This document shows, one piece after another, positions 33,761 through 46,763 of a DNA stretch of 64,000 nt. The notes under the pieces are model-generated. The model was not told the origin of the DNA. It was given only the letters and a program-made list of their open reading frames with translations, and did not search any database. Origin of the DNA: Onthophagus taurus. Its lineage: Eukaryota > Arthropoda > Insecta > Coleoptera > Scarabaeidae. The translations under genes and the position numbers were made by a program. Numbering within the stretch: the first letter of the stretch is position 1; each line of letters begins with the position of its first letter. The stretch spans positions 19,971,501 to 20,035,500 of the forward strand of contig NC_091966.1 of assembly GCF_036711975.1 (NCBI RefSeq), in the 5' to 3' direction.

Positions 33761-35509
33761 AATCTATTTTTAGTTATAACTTCGTAATGCTGTATCCCAC
33801 AATTTTGATTTTCTAGAACAATAACTAGAACAACTAGAACAACCCAGAACAACAAAGAAAATTTCACTTTTCCAAAAATGGGGGGCTAGTAAAAAAACCT
33901 GTTTTTTCGGTTTTCTCGTGGAGTTTTTATTTTCTCAATTTGGCGTTTTGGAACAATGTAGAACAACTCTAGAACAATCTAGAACAACAATAAAAAATTT
34001 AAAAATCAAAAAATGGGGGGCTAACTTCCCGCACTCGGAATAATCTGACCATCTAATATCCTAAAAATCACCTTTCTCTTTAAAGTTATAATAATAAAAC
34101 ATAAGTTGCGATTTAAAGTGTATTTTATTTTGCAAAACTAAGTAATAAATTAATAAATAAACTAAACTAACAAAAGTAGGTTGGGCTGCCAAAATGTCTA
34201 GTTGATTGTTGTGACCATAGTTTTTCTATTTTCAGTTCCATATCACAAATATATACTTATTATACCTAAGCAATCTGGAACAGCTAATATTTTCACTAGA
34301 ACAACTCCATAAAGAACACTTTACTCTTTGAAAATTAAAATTTTTGGAAGTTTCAAGTAGTAATTCTTTCATAAGTTCATAAGTAAGTTTCATTAATATC
34401 TATTTCAATAAAAAATAAAAAATATATTGTTCAAAATATTTGTTTATTTAGTTATAGTTTACCTTAGAATAAGTTATTGTACTGATATAGTAATACTGAT
34501 CGAATAATTATTGTCTTATTTGTTAGTTTATTTATTAATTTATTACTTAGTTTATACAAAATAAAATACACTTTAAATCGCAACTTATGTTTTACTATTA
34601 TAAGTTTAAAGAAAAAGGTGAAACTTGTGATTTTTAGAAAATTAGGATGGTCAGATTATTCCATATTTTTTTAGTTTTTTAAAACTATTATTATATTAAA
34701 GGTTGGGTTCACTGATTCAACAAAACCTGTCCGATATCACAACAACTCAAATTTAAGGTTTTTCTAGTGAAAATAACAGCTGTTCTGAATTGTTTTAATT
34801 GTTGTAAGTACTAATTTTTAATACGAAACTTTAAAAGAACTAAAGCCGCAGTGATTAAATAAACATTTTAAGTACCTAGAACAACAAGAACAATTTAGAG
34901 CAATAAAAAATATGTGATTTTGCAAAATTAATGTCCATGATTGTCCAAAATTAAACGTAAAACACATTTAGAACAATTTGAATCGGCAAAGATTGAGTTA
35001 TTTTAGATTGTTCTATGTTTTTTAATTCTTATTGTGTAATATAAAACCGCTGACACAAGAATTACTGACTGAAACTTCCAAAAACTTTAATTTTCAAAGA
35101 GTAAAGTGCCCTTTAGAAAGTTGTTCTAGTGAAAATAATAGCTGTTCCAGATTGCGTTAGCTATAATAAGTATATATTTGTAATATGGAATTGATAATAG
35201 AAAGACTATGGTCACAGCAATCAACTAGACATTTCGGCGGCCAAACCTATTTTTAGTTATAACTTCGTAATGCTGTATCCCATAATTTTGATTTTCTAGA
35301 ACAATAACTAGAACAACCCAGAACAACAAAGAAAAATTGATTTTTCCAAAAATGGGGGGCTAGTCAAAAAACTTGTTTTTTCGGTTTTCTCGCGGAGTTT
35401 TTATTTTTTCGATTTGCCGCTTTGGAACAATGTAGAACAACTCTAGAACAATCTAGAACAACAATAAAAAATTTAAAAATCAAAAAATGGGGGCTAACTT
35501 CCCGCACTC
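33761..35509. repeat. 1.75-kb spacer of direct and inverted repeats
   Basis: It starts and ends with direct repeats of about 265 bp (33765-34040 and 35248-35509). Inside are two inverted pairs: 34039-34171 with 34521-34661, and 34184-34357 with 35069-35246. At least 17 AGAACAA heptamers are scattered through it in one orientation. No open frame of note (35364-35555 crosses the border). It lies exactly between duplication units A and B. Confidence 0.85.
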
Positions 35510-37274
35510 GTTCTTTTTTACTTATGTTAGTGAAGTTATGTAATATATAAAACATTAAATTTTACACTAGACGTGTAGGTACTTTTCCTTCGGGTACTTC
35601 GTAGGCACTGCACTATTTTGCTCGGGATTACTCGTCGGTACCACGTGATCAACATGTGGTGTGATACAGCTAAAATTTAACGGTCATCTACTAAACGAGT
35701 CGGAACTCGATAGCGTCTCGAGACCTGATTTACGCGATATAGAAAGAAGGAACGATTATTTTTATTTTAATTATGTTTGCCAAAATAAAACATTCATGAT
35801 GTGAAATTAGTGGAACTTCCGGAAGGTTTTACATACAAGTTGCTTGTGAAGATTGGTAAGTATGTGCAACTTGGTGCAACTATACATATAGGAAACTTAT
35901 AGAAGACTCATTAGATGCAGTTTTGATGGTGACTCGGTGGAAACTTTAAAATGAATTAAGTATTATATATGTATATAAACAGAATTTAATTTTTTTAAAT
36001 TTAACTTATAACAATATATTACAAGTAAAAATAAAAACAAATATTTTATAATTTTGATTTTTATTACAAACGTAAAACTTCCCTAAAAATACTCCACACA
36101 CACTATTTAGTGATATTTTGTCAATTAATAGAGTAAAATTAGAGCGAATTTTTAATAATTTACACTGATTAGATTAGAAATATATCTAGTTAGAGTCACG
36201 ACAACATCTAGTTAGATTACATATAATACACTGTTATAGAGTAACGATTTTACTATAAGAGATGTTAGGTTAAATCGTCATATTTTGGTGTCTAGTGTCT
36301 CCGGCATTCGGATTTCCCATTCTTTCTGACTCACCCTGTATATCAATTACGAGCATGACAATGTCAAAACCTGCTGTCAGTTTTTATATACATATATTAT
36401 ATAGTTTTTATATAATTCCTGAAATTATTCAGGAATTATCGAATTTTAAGACCAGTTTTCTCTAAATAGTAGGATTGAACAAAACGCTATACAACACACG
36501 TGGGAAACTAATATTTTTCACTAACTTCCGACATACGCGATAATGAAAAATCATAGTTTCCTCACTTGTACTGTAATATACTATTGTATTAACGGTAAAT
36601 GTAATAAACTTTTGGACAGGACGTGTCGAACACTTAATGAGTGACGCCTAACTAATAGGACAGGAAATCGTGATTTGGATTTTATCAAATTTTGATCAGG
36701 TGTAAAATTAAGTATAAAATTAATACAATTAGCAACTCCTGTTGTGAAATTCCGTCCATTTTCCCGATCGTTACCGCTTTTTCAATAAAATTGTGCAAAT
36801 TGTAAATTATTCGCTGACCATAATTGAAGAGCCTGGTGCAAGAATAGGATAAGTAACAATATGTAAATTGTTCAGTAAAAGCAAAAAGCTTTTTTAATTT
36901 CATGTTTGTGTTTAAAGTGATTATTTGATTTGTATAGATAAGAATGACAATTTTATCTGAGCAAATGTCAGTTTTTCCATATATTGTGAAATCATAGTTA
37001 AAAAAACAAATTGTGGTGCAAGAAGGGGATATGTGAATCCATATTTAATTTTTTTGGTGGGAGGTTGGAGAAAGGATCATATAACATTCAAAACTTTATA
37101 TAAACAAAAAAAAATATAAAAAAAGGAAGGCGAACAAACACTTTTATCAAATAAAATAAACAAAACAATTTTTAACAACACGTAATAGATAATATAGACA
37201 TCAAAAATCTTCCTTAGAAGAGCTATAGGTGACTGAATCGGAATGTGAGTTTTTATTACTTTTCAGCGAACGAT

Positions 37275-38004
37275 TATTATTATTATTATTACTCGTTACC
37301 TCGACCTATAAGATCTATTATAACTTTAGCCCTCCGAAAATTTTGTTCTTAGACGGCCTCTGGCGACGTAATTATACAGTATGTTCAGCTGTTTTTTGAC
37401 TCGTCGTTGCATAGTCGACAAGTTTGATCCTCAGCTTGTCCAATATGGAAGAGGTGGTATTTTAGGGGCGCATGGCCGGTCAGGTAACCTGAGAGCGGCC
37501 TTAGATCCCCTTTGCTGAGGCATAAAACTTCTTTGGTTTTGTTTTGCGACGGAGTTATCATACTCTTCGGTTGTCTGTGACCTGGAAGTTCTTTCCAGCG
37601 TAAGGCTATCTTTGAGGCCTCCCAACTGTTGATTATTTGTTTTAGGTGGCTTTTTTGTAGTCCACAACCAGGTTGGGGTCCAATGATTGCCCTCAATGTT
37701 ACTGTGACCTGGAACCCACCATAGGATAACATCATTTCTCCTACCGAGTTCTCTCAGGTTGCTGGTACACTCTCTGATCAGTGCGGAGTCACACGTGTAC
37801 GCCTACATTGCCTTTAGGGCAATACACCTTTCTCTCCCTTTTGTAGGTTCAAAGCGATGCAGAAGTTTATAGCAAGAACTTCTGCTTCAAAAATGGTAAT
37901 GTCCGAGCTGAAGGGCAGTTTAATATATGGCTATTTGGACCACTGATGCCCATGCCTACTACGGATCTAACTGTCTTTGAAGCATCGGTGTACCAGGCTA
38001 GGGC
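37275..38004 (-). mobile_element. I-clade-like LINE in element X (unit B)
   Basis: 730 bp with the same 12-bp target duplication (37263-37274, 38005-38016). The insertion therefore predates the segmental duplication. The coding remnant reads PLSGYLTGHAPLKYHL, closer to the family's usual L-TGH motif than unit A. Confidence 0.9.
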
Positions 38005-38507
38005 TCAGCGAACGATAAATAGTTATTTGTATTATAAGTAAAGAAAGTATACTTTTTGAAGAATACGAATAAGAAGAAGTTACTTTTCTTTAAGAATAAT
38101 ACATGAAGTTTTTTCGGACACTCAATTTAAATGAATTACCTACATTTTATAAGAAATTATTTAAAAAGTACACGACAAGCTCCAGAATCAAATTTTCGTT
38201 TCTGCCGTTTCCCTCACTACAGCAACCAAACAAAAAAAATAAAGTAGTGATTCATCAGGAGTTCATCAGGAGGTGTTATCAAAATCGTCACTAGCATGTG
38301 GTGATTTACAGTTACAACAGTGTACATCAAGTCATAAGCTTCTCTAACCTTAATAATTGTACGTTTAATATTTATTCTAACAAATAATTAATTGTTTATT
38401 TGGTTGCTATAAAGAAATGGTTGCTATAAAGAAATGAGGTACTTTTCTTTACGATTTGTAATAAGGAAATATAGGCCATTTCCAGTGAGTGTCCGAAAAA
38501 ATACATT

Positions 38508-38812
38508 TTATTTTGTCCAGATTATTAACCTGGATAAATATGAATCTTGTTTGGCCTGGTCTGCCAGGTTATTAAAAGCCGTTATAATTTCCAGCTTTTC
38601 CTCTTCCGAAAAATTTCCAACGCATCGTTTGCTGCACTTGCAATCATTGCTTTGCTCTCTTTCTGGCACAAGCTTCCCCGTTGATGTGGACTTGTAACAT
38701 TCTCCTCTAGCCCTTTTAATTTTTTGTATATTTCGTTTCCATTTTTCCACATTTCTTTTACGACCGCGCTTCCGTTTTACCCTTTCTCCTCTTGAGATCT
38801 TTCACTATCCAT
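38508..38812 (-). pseudogene. N-terminal remnant of unnamed transposase (unit B)
   Basis: Same sequence and damage as 31549-31853. Confidence 0.5.
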
Positions 38813-39456
38813 TTTAGTAAAATCACATTCACTGGAAGCGCAAAACATTGCGAATAACATTATAAAACATTAATTTTTCAGTACCACCAACATAAAAAAT
38901 TTCAATATTGTTCTCACGGTACAAAATAATCATTATTTATTTTTATTATTTATGTGCGACAAATAATTGTATGGGATTGTCTGGTGTAATAACGGTATAA
39001 ACGCCACGTAACTTATCCCATTATTGCACCAGTCTAGAACATGGGATAAGTGATTTTCTCTCACAATTCTAACTCAGTTGGCAGAACATAATGCGTATTT
39101 ATATTAAACGATAAATACGAATTTTTTTAACCGTTTTTAAGAAAACTCCCATTTTCTTAAAATTTGGCCTATATCCTCTTCTTGCACCAGGCTCTTCAAT
39201 TTTAAAAGGCAGACCTTCTGAGATTATAGCTTACAAACATTATTATTTTTATGTTAACTGTTTGTATAATCCTGTCGAGCAAATAACTATTTTTATATTA
39301 TATTTTAATATCCAGATATTTTCTGATAACCCTTCATTGATTTGCTGCCAATATTACTACTACTATTGCTGCTTTATTTTCGTTTTATTTTTCTTTTTAT
39401 ATGTTTCGCTTTTTATTTCAGATTAATATTGTTTTTTAAACATCGATACATCGATA

Positions 39457-39638
39457 TAAAGTCCCTAGATTTACAAAGTATCGCGGTTCATGACGCCTGT
39501 TTTCGAGCCAAAATGGCGGTTTGACAACTTGTTACTGCATCTCACCACTTATTTGGTGAGATTACTAAAAAGTATTTACAAAAATATTCGAGCCAAAATG
39601 GCGTCAAACCGCGGTACTTTGTAAATCTAGGGACTTTA
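39457..39638. mobile_element. 182-bp MITE (unit B)
   Basis: Copy of 32498-32679 with the same CATCGATA flanks (39449-39456, 39639-39646). Confidence 0.9.
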
Positions 39639-40916
39639 CATCGATACAATTAATAGCGCCATCTATGAGATGGATGGCAAAGTTTTGTTTTACTGATTTA
39701 TACAGATTTCTTTACGTATTCCCAATATTTTGTTGAAATCGCACATTTTCCATTTTACCCAAATTTCGAGATAACAACAATTCAATTTTACGTCTAATTA
39801 CACGTAATCTCTTTCTACATTCTACTAGTATCCTTGAAGCGTTGGCGTTTCAATTTATTGTTTAATTTCTCGTAAATGTCGCTTTACATCAAGTGCTATT
39901 TAGGACAAACTTTAGGATTTTTTTTATGTTACAAATACAGCAATATTACAACGCGAAATACTTCAATGTGTAGAAAAATGTGTGTACTTTAATTCTGTGT
40001 ATTCACTTTTCAATAATAATTTGCCATGAAGTTGTAATTTGGGTAAAAACTAACCTCTACCGGCACATATAAAAATGGCCATTTAAACGCGACCATAAAA
40101 ATGGCCATGTAAAAAGATTTTATTTTATCTACAACTATTGAATTCGTTATACATTTGATTTTTGACGGGTAATGACACGCATTACTCATGACTGACAAAG
40201 TGTTGAATAATGAAGAAATTATTCCACAGTTCTGACACGGCTTACCAATCAAAAAATAAAATATTAACAGAAATGCATAGATAACTTATATAGATGTGAC
40301 ATTTACGTAAAATTTTTGTACACAGCACCAGCGCTTCGAACGGCTCGGACCAATACTAATATTAAATAGCGGCTAACGTGATAAATCTTAAATATAAAAT
40401 TTTCTAATTTTTTTGTGTGGAATTAAATAAAAAAAATAAAGACATTTGTGGATTTTAATAATCTTTTTATTAAAATTATTATCATAACCATAAAGTCTTA
40501 TTTTAATATAAAAGAACAATAACTATAAACAATGTGTAATAATCTAATGATTAATGATACACTGTTAAAAATTTTACGAAGTGATTTAACTCTTTCGATA
40601 TAAGATGAAATATTACCGCGAAAAAGCGGTAAATTTAACTAAATTCTAATAGGTTGCAACACATTTGAATGTCAAAATAACTTTGTTAAAAGATGTTAAA
40701 AATACGGTGTTAATCTGTTTATTCCTCACAGTTTATTCCTCACCCTTTCCATTTTGTAGCATTAAATGTAATGCCAATGTTTTGTCATCAAGTGTATAAC
40801 GCCTTCTTCCTTCGTTGTCATATTGGCTCAAAAAAAAAGGATTGTTTTAGTCTGTCTAAACTTGAAATTGACTGCTTAAAAAGTTGTCTCTTTGGTAATA
40901 ATTTTCTTTTATCTCT

Positions 40917-41710
40917 TTAGGATGTTATACTCTGGCGCTGGAATTTCCTCTTATACATCACTGCTTTCCTGTATAAATGTTGGGCTTTTGGTGATAAGTC
41001 GTCTTGTTTGTGGACTTCCTCCAATAAACTCCCTTGTTTAGCTGTCAAAAAATATCCAATAATGATCCCGATTAACGCTGTTTCCCCATTAAGCGGGGTT
41101 ACCCTGTAATATGAAATCACACTTTAAAAAAATTATACTACATTCTTTTGTAATAAAAGGGAAATTAAACGTTTTTTGAATGATATTTCGTTTATTAATA
41201 AATAACTCTTATTAAGAGTTATATGCCATTATAGGTAATTTAACCAGAGCTTTTCAAAATAAACGATTTATAAAACACATAATTTCTTACCTGAAGTCTC
41301 CAATGAGATTGCACTGGTGGATGTTGAAGCAACCTAAAGTCCCATATCTGCATGTGGAGTAGTGGGCGTGTTATTCGAAGCACTTGAAGTACTGATATCC
41401 TATATGTGAAAAAAAATATGCCTCAGTCCTAACAACATTTTGATAATTTTATACACATACCTATTGGCAAATTTAATGATGGTACTACTCCTTTCAACAA
41501 TTTGTTGTTACGTCCAACATCCTCTCGTCGAAAAGACTTATCACAAACTCGAAAATTATTATAAACCCTCAAGTGTTGACGCTGAAGCAGGTTTTCTCGC
41601 ACACAACATAAAACCCATCTTTGATATATTTCTGGATATATTTGTAGGTTTGGAAATCGGTAGGTTCCATACCTTTGTAAGCAGCCACTAATGGCGCAAC
41701 TTTTTGACAT
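40917..41710 (-). pseudogene. THAP-domain gene remnant
   Basis: THAP domains are zinc-dependent DNA-binding modules of P-type transposases and derived regulators. Exon 1 (41710-41461) reads MSKSCAISGC, GTYRFPN, RWVLCC and FRVCDKSF, ending in VVPSLNLP, the full THAP layout. The last zinc ligand, normally His after C-x2, is Ser (residue 59). A GTATGT donor follows. A middle piece (41399-41291) has good splice sites, but no phase joins it without a stop. A third piece (41120-40917, acceptor ATTACAG) reads LSPKAQHLYRKAVMYKRKF, like the coiled segment after many THAP domains. Broken gene, perhaps of transposon origin. Confidence 0.65.
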
Positions 41711-42297
41711 TTTCTGCTACAAGAAAATAAGATGCATATATATTTATTTTACAAATACCTAATCCAGTTCCATAATCAATGTTTAAATTTCAGAGGTTTT
41801 TTATGAGCATTAGTTTCCATATTATTTTAAGGGCAACTTATATTTAATAATAAATATTTATAATATTCATAATAATATGAAATAAATAAAAAAAAGTATA
41901 TCAAATGTACTTACCACGAATAAAATTTCGTAAATTTCTTTAAAATTTACTATCAAACACAAAGCCGCATCAAAACACTAACCAACTTGACAAACAACTT
42001 AGAAAACAGTAGAAAAATAAATTGACGAAACGACTACTTAAATCTTAAAATATTTATTAATTTAAACTGCCAAGATAAAGTAGATATCTACATAATATAA
42101 CGCAATATAGCGCCATCTATAGCGTCGGCCCGATACTAAAAATGACGTCACTTTGTACGAACACGATGTTAATAAGTGCCAGGGGTATGCAGAAATGACA
42201 GCTTTCTTATATTGAGGTTATGTCTGAAATGTCTATCAAGTTTATTTTTTTTCCTTTTTTTGATTTTTTTTTCAAAATTAAATAGTTGTAGATAAAG
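41711..42297. other. No gene recognised
   Basis: AT-rich sequence with a TAGCGCCATCTAT motif near 42110 that also occurs near 32690. Confidence 0.35.
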
Positions 42298-42430
42298 TAT
42301 AGTATTCAACTTGCGTATAATGGATGTTACCCACTCAGATTACAACACTTGCTGCTTCGCTCGCTCGTGTTGCAACTTCATCTTCGTGGGTAACAGCCGC
42401 CATTATATGCTTGTTGAATAATATACTATA
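42298..42430. repeat. 133-bp imperfect palindrome
   Basis: TATAGTATTCAAC..., TATAATGG and TTACCCAC on the left are mirrored by GTGGGTAA, CCATTATA and GTTGAATAATATACTATA on the right. The centre itself pairs (CAACAC ... GTGTTG) around a GCTTCGCTCGCTC core. Probably a fold-back element. Confidence 0.75.
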
Positions 42431-42516
42431 ACTACGGTGGTTTCTTTTCCTACTATCTGTTCATACACCTACGTAAAAAAATTGGGCGCCTACAAATCGG
42501 TACCTTCCGACGAATA

Positions 42517-43901
42517 GGGTAAACGCACCAGTGTTTGACCTGTTAAGGATATTTTAATGTCAGTGCTTGACCGAGTCATATTATATTGCTTGTAGATCCC
42601 TCTGCCTTTACATAATATGATCAAAATATGATCAAATACACATCTGATTCATTTAAAGTTACTTACTCTACATATAAAACATAACATCATAAAGTAATAT
42701 TTTTTTAAAATTAAAAAGAATAACTGTATTTCGCATTCAGTGTTTGACCACTTTGATTACATTATTTGACCAATAATATCTAGTCTTTGACCTTAAAACC
42801 GTAAATGTTTGACTGATTCTTAATATAATATTCATTTTCATTATTTTTCCATACTATTTGGTTCACGAAAAAATGTTTATATTTTTGGACTCTTTAAATG
42901 GAGCAAAATGTTCTTAACTTAACTTTTCAACCAAATTTTGTGTTTTCCAACTGGGTTTTTGTAACAGGACTGCTGAATGAAGCAATCATTCAACCAGTAG
43001 TATTTCTTCATCAGAATTTAAAAATGCTGGTGGGCCCATTTTCAAATTGCATTGGTGTTTTTCCTTTTTCTTTATAAATAAGAGTTGACTTTGGTACATT
43101 AAACATCTTGGCTGCTTTTTCATAAGATAAACCCTACTTCTTGCATCGAAAGCCTTTTGAAGATCTTCACTATATTTAAACTTAGGCTTCGTCGTCATAT
43201 TGGTACTGAAAAAAGTTAACCTGATTCATATTTGCTAAATTTTCCATATAGATTTTCCATTTTTGATAATAATTGACCACTATAAGAGTCGGTGTTTGAC
43301 CAACCTTTTATCCTTTTAATATTACAGATTGATTACTGCTTAAGTGTGTTCAATTACTTTTATTGTTATAAAAAAGGCTTAAAAAATAGAAAAGGACCAA
43401 ACATTTACACTTATATTTATATTAGGCTTAAATATTTATAAAATGTCCCATAAATGACCAAAAGAAGAATCAGTAATTGACCGCATATTTAAACTGATTG
43501 TATCTTACTTTTAAAGTATAAAAGTTTTGGTCAAATACTAAACAATTTAAACAGGAAGATATAAGTTTTAAAAAGAGGTATTACATTTTTCCATTTTATT
43601 AATCAAATATAAATACTTGTGAGATTATACAACAACCAATTCGTCTAGTATTTGACCGTTTGGTCAAACACTAATTTTTAATTAAAATTAGAACTACTAG
43701 TCTTTGACCGCCTTTATTTTCACAAATAATTAATTAAAGCGGTAATTTTTTAATACAAACAATAGAAAACATTATTAGATCACTGGCAAACAAAAAAAAA
43801 CCATACATGCAAAAGCGGCTGAATAGCACGACCTTATTTTTTACATTTTTTTACAAAAACGGTCAAACACTGACCAACAGTCAATTACTGGCGTTTTACC
43901 C
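42517..43901 (-). mobile_element. pogo-like DNA transposon with TTTGACC motifs
   Basis: The ends GGGTAAACGCACCAGT and, inverted, GGGTAAAACGCCAGT are flanked by TA on both sides (42515-42516, 43902-43903). The interior carries at least nine exact TTTGACC motifs (either strand), concentrated in the outer 275 bp at each end. A minus-strand N-terminal transposase remnant lies at 42986-43198. Confidence 0.8.
42986..43198 (-). pseudogene. pogo/pipsqueak-type helix-turn-helix remnant
   Basis: KFKYSEDLQKAFDA and, further on, GPPAFLNSDEEILLVE fit the start and end of the psq-type HTH of pogo-like transposases. That domain runs from Y-E-D-L-x-x-A to G-P-x-x-x-L-x-x-x-E-E-x-x-L-V. The residues between are shifted out of frame. 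The catalytic domain is absent. Confidence 0.6.
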
Positions 43902-43903
43902 TA

Positions 43904-44639
43904 GTCTCCAACAACTCGTTATTAGTTCGGAAGGACACTATCGATTTGCTCGAATACAAGCAATACTGAAATATATGCAACTTATTTTACCTTACTCGTA
44001 GCAACGCGTATAAGGCGCGTATATTAAAATTTAAATTTTATGAATGGCGACACATAAATGACCCTGCCATCCGGGTATCACGAACACAAACAAACATTGG
44101 TTGAATAAATATGTATATCTATAAACAGGGGTACTATGCGTGAATACTGATATATGAAAACAACGTCGAATCGTGTCACTTTCATTTACAACCGAAAAGC
44201 CCGAAAGTGATAGTAATAAAATAACAATGAGTTATAGAAAAAGAGATTTCTAAGTGCTTGTATTTCGATGAATTAAAACACGACGGACGTAGAAAAGGGC
44301 ACAGAGCCAAATAATGTAAATATGAATTAGAAGGTGAGATTGCAAAAGCATTTAGAAAAGTTCAAAAGTGGAACTGAAACCAATAGTGATGTTGATGGTA
44401 AGTAAATAGCGAAAAAAGTAATTGTTAATTTTAGAATAAAAATAATAAAATAATGAAAATTAAATTAATTGGTTTAAACCAAAAAAAAAAACGTTTAAAC
44501 CAATATATCTGTTCTTTTTAATTGCTTGTTCATTGTGACACAGTAAAACTTAATAAACTGTTTCTGTAATACAGTTTCATGATTTTTATTGCGTGTTGAT
44601 CCATAGGTTGGATCAAAGCAATTCCATTTGGCTATAAAA
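43904..44639. other. No gene recognised
   Basis: AT-rich spacer downstream of the first Hsp70. Confidence 0.35.
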
Positions 44640-44828
44640 ACATGGCATATTTCCTATAAATTCGGTCTTTAAAATATTTAGAAAAACAACTATTTCTCTT
44701 TTATAATAAAATTTATTTTATTACTTAATATTAAAAATTATAAAAAAATAAATAATAAATACTATTTATACAACTAATATTAACATTTACTTTAATTATA
44801 TTTACAAATTTCTAAAATAAATCACATT

Positions 44829-46763
44829 TTAATCCACTTCCTCAACAGTAGGCCCTCTATTTTGAAAGTTTCCAAAACCACCAGCTTGACTACCACAATT
44901 ACCAGAAGGCATTTGACAACCTCCATTTCCACCATGCATTTTTGTCATAATTGGATTGCAAACCGAAGACAATTTCTTCTGCTTCTCTTCGTATTCCTCA
45001 ACTTCAGCTAATGTGTTACTATCCAACCACCTCAAACACTCCTCGCATTCTTTCCGAACGGCATTCTTATCAGATTCGTCTAATTTATCTCCAGCTTCAT
45101 CAACGGCTTGTTTTAAACCGAACACATAACCTTCTAATTGATTTCGCGCTGATATTCTTTTCCTTTGCTTCTCGTCTTCTTCGCGGTATTTCTCCGCTTC
45201 GGATAACATTCTATCGATGTCTTGCTGCGATAATCTACCTTTATCGTTCTTGATGGTAATGTTACGACTCTTTCCGGAAGCGGTATCTTTAGCGTCGACG
45301 TTCAAAATGCCGTTGGCATCTAAATTGAACGTAACCTCAATTTTTGGAATTCCTCTAGGTGCCGGAGGGATACCGGTCAAGTCGAAGGTTCCCAAAAGAT
45401 TGTTGTCTTTAGTCATAGCACGTTCGCCTTCAAATACTTGGATCGTTACTGCTGGTTGATTATCGGAATATGTAGTAAACGTTTGAGATTGTTTACAGGG
45501 AATTCGGCTGTTGCGCTCGATAATTTTGGTCATAACACCACCGGCTGTTTCAATTCCCAATGACAATGGAGTTACATCAACGAGAAGCACATCTTGAATT
45601 TTACTATCGGTTTCACCGCTGAGAACGGCTGCTTGGACAGCTGCGCCATAAGCAACCGCTTCATCTGGGTTAATTGATAAATTCAAAGCTTTGCCGCAAA
45701 AACAATTTTGTAGGAGAGATTGAATTTTTGGGATACGCGTTGAACCTCCCACCAATACAATATCGTGAATGGAACCTTTATCCATTTTGGCATCTTGCAA
45801 AGCTTTCTCGACCGGATGCAAAGTTCCTCGGAATAAATCCGAACACAATTCTTCAAATCTAGCTCGAGATATTTTGGTATAAAAGTCAATACCTTCGTAA
45901 AGGGCATCTATCTCAATGGATGCTTCAGTGCTAGAAGAAAGTGTTCTTTTAGCTCGTTCAGCTGCCGTTCTTAAACGTCGAAGTGCGCGGGGATTACTTC
46001 TAAGATCCTTCTTGTATTTTCGCTTAAACTCCTCGGCTAAATGATTAACCAGCCTATTATCGAAGTCTTCTCCACCAAGATGAGTGTCACCGGCCGTTGC
46101 TCTTACTTCAAAGAGGGATCCTTCATCTATTGTTAAAATTGAGACGTCGAAAGTACCTCCCCCAAGATCGAAAATTAAAACGTTTCTTTCTCCCTTCAGA
46201 TTTTTATCTAAACCGTAAGCTAAAGCAGCGGCTGTTGGTTCATTAATAATTCTTAATACATTTAATCCAGCAATTGCGCCCGCATCTTTAGTGGCTTGAC
46301 GTTGGGAGTCATTAAAGTATGCTGGAACAGTGATGACGGCATCTTTCACGGAACAACCCAAATACGCTTCGGCCGTTTCTTTCATTTTCGTCAAAACCAT
46401 CGAGCTAACTTCTTCCGGTGCAAATCGTTTCGATTCGCCCTTAAATTCAACTTGCATTTTCGGTTTTCCTCCGTCATTAACAACTTTAAAAGGCCAATGT
46501 TTGATATCATCTTGTATTTTTTGATCGTCGTATTTTCTTCCGATTAATCTTTTCGCATCGAAAATTGTGTTGACGGGATTTATCGCAACCTGGTTCTTCG
46601 CCGCATCTCCAATTAAACGTTCTGTGTCTGTGAACGCCACATAACTTGGTGTTGTGCGATTACCTTGATCGTTTGCAATAATTTCCACTTTTCCTTGTTG
46701 CCAAACTCCGACGCAGGAGTAGGTGGTTCCTAGGTCGATACCGATTGCTGGTGCTTTTACCAT
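44829..46763 (-). CDS. Heat shock protein 70, cytosolic, copy 1
   Basis: ATP-dependent chaperone that binds exposed hydrophobic segments with J-domain partners. 644 residues, intronless as in stress-inducible insect Hsp70s. All three family signatures are present: IDLGTTYS (residues 9-16), [14 protein letters not shown], and [14 protein letters not shown]. The nucleotide-binding domain is followed by the substrate domain and a G-rich tail ending in EEVD, the cytosolic TPR-docking motif. Six residues differ from copy 2: Val64 for Ile, Cys for Tyr in QNxFCG, Lys for Arg twice, Ser for Ala, and Cys for Gly near the tail. Upstream are a TATA box and heat-shock elements. Intact. Confidence 0.98.
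   Translation of the reverse strand: MVKAPAIGIDLGTTYSCVGVWQQGKVEIIANDQGNRTTPSYVAFTDTERLIGDAAKNQVAINPVNTIFDAKRLIGRKYDDQKIQDDIKHWPFKVVNDGGKPKMQVEFKGESKRFAPEEVSSMVLTKMKETAEAYLGCSVKDAVITVPAYFNDSQRQATKDAGAIAGLNVLRIINEPTAAALAYGLDKNLKGERNVLIFDLGGGTFDVSILTIDEGSLFEVRATAGDTHLGGEDFDNRLVNHLAEEFKRKYKKDLRSNPRALRRLRTAAERAKRTLSSSTEASIEIDALYEGIDFYTKISRARFEELCSDLFRGTLHPVEKALQDAKMDKGSIHDIVLVGGSTRIPKIQSLLQNCFCGKALNLSINPDEAVAYGAAVQAAVLSGETDSKIQDVLLVDVTPLSLGIETAGGVMTKIIERNSRIPCKQSQTFTTYSDNQPAVTIQVFEGERAMTKDNNLLGTFDLTGIPPAPRGIPKIEVTFNLDANGILNVDAKDTASGKSRNITIKNDKGRLSQQDIDRMLSEAEKYREEDEKQRKRISARNQLEGYVFGLKQAVDEAGDKLDESDKNAVRKECEECLRWLDSNTLAEVEEYEEKQKKLSSVCNPIMTKMHGGNGGCQMPSGNCGSQAGGFGNFQNRGPTVEEVD

Larger units (their letters stand above)
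36822..39201. mobile_element. Element X, copy in unit B
   Basis: Same ends and contents as 29874-32242. The inner inverted-repeat block is 9 bp longer (38109-38501). Confidence 0.8.
35510..40719. repeat. Unit B of the 5.2-kb segmental duplication
   Basis: Direct copy of 28522-33760. The right border, after TTAATCTGTT, continues with unrelated sequence (TATTCCTCACAG). The left border follows directly on the spacer's right-hand direct repeat. The ORFs in it correspond one for one to those of unit A, with a few changed residues. No intact gene. Confidence 0.95.

Noticed and set aside
45674-45862. Antisense open frames along Hsp70 (also 44951-45459, 46296-46547, 50825-51076, 51510-51698 and 51913-52155)
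   Set aside because: They mirror the Hsp70 coding frame, recur identically in both copies and have no domain; long antisense frames are a known effect of Hsp70 codon use.
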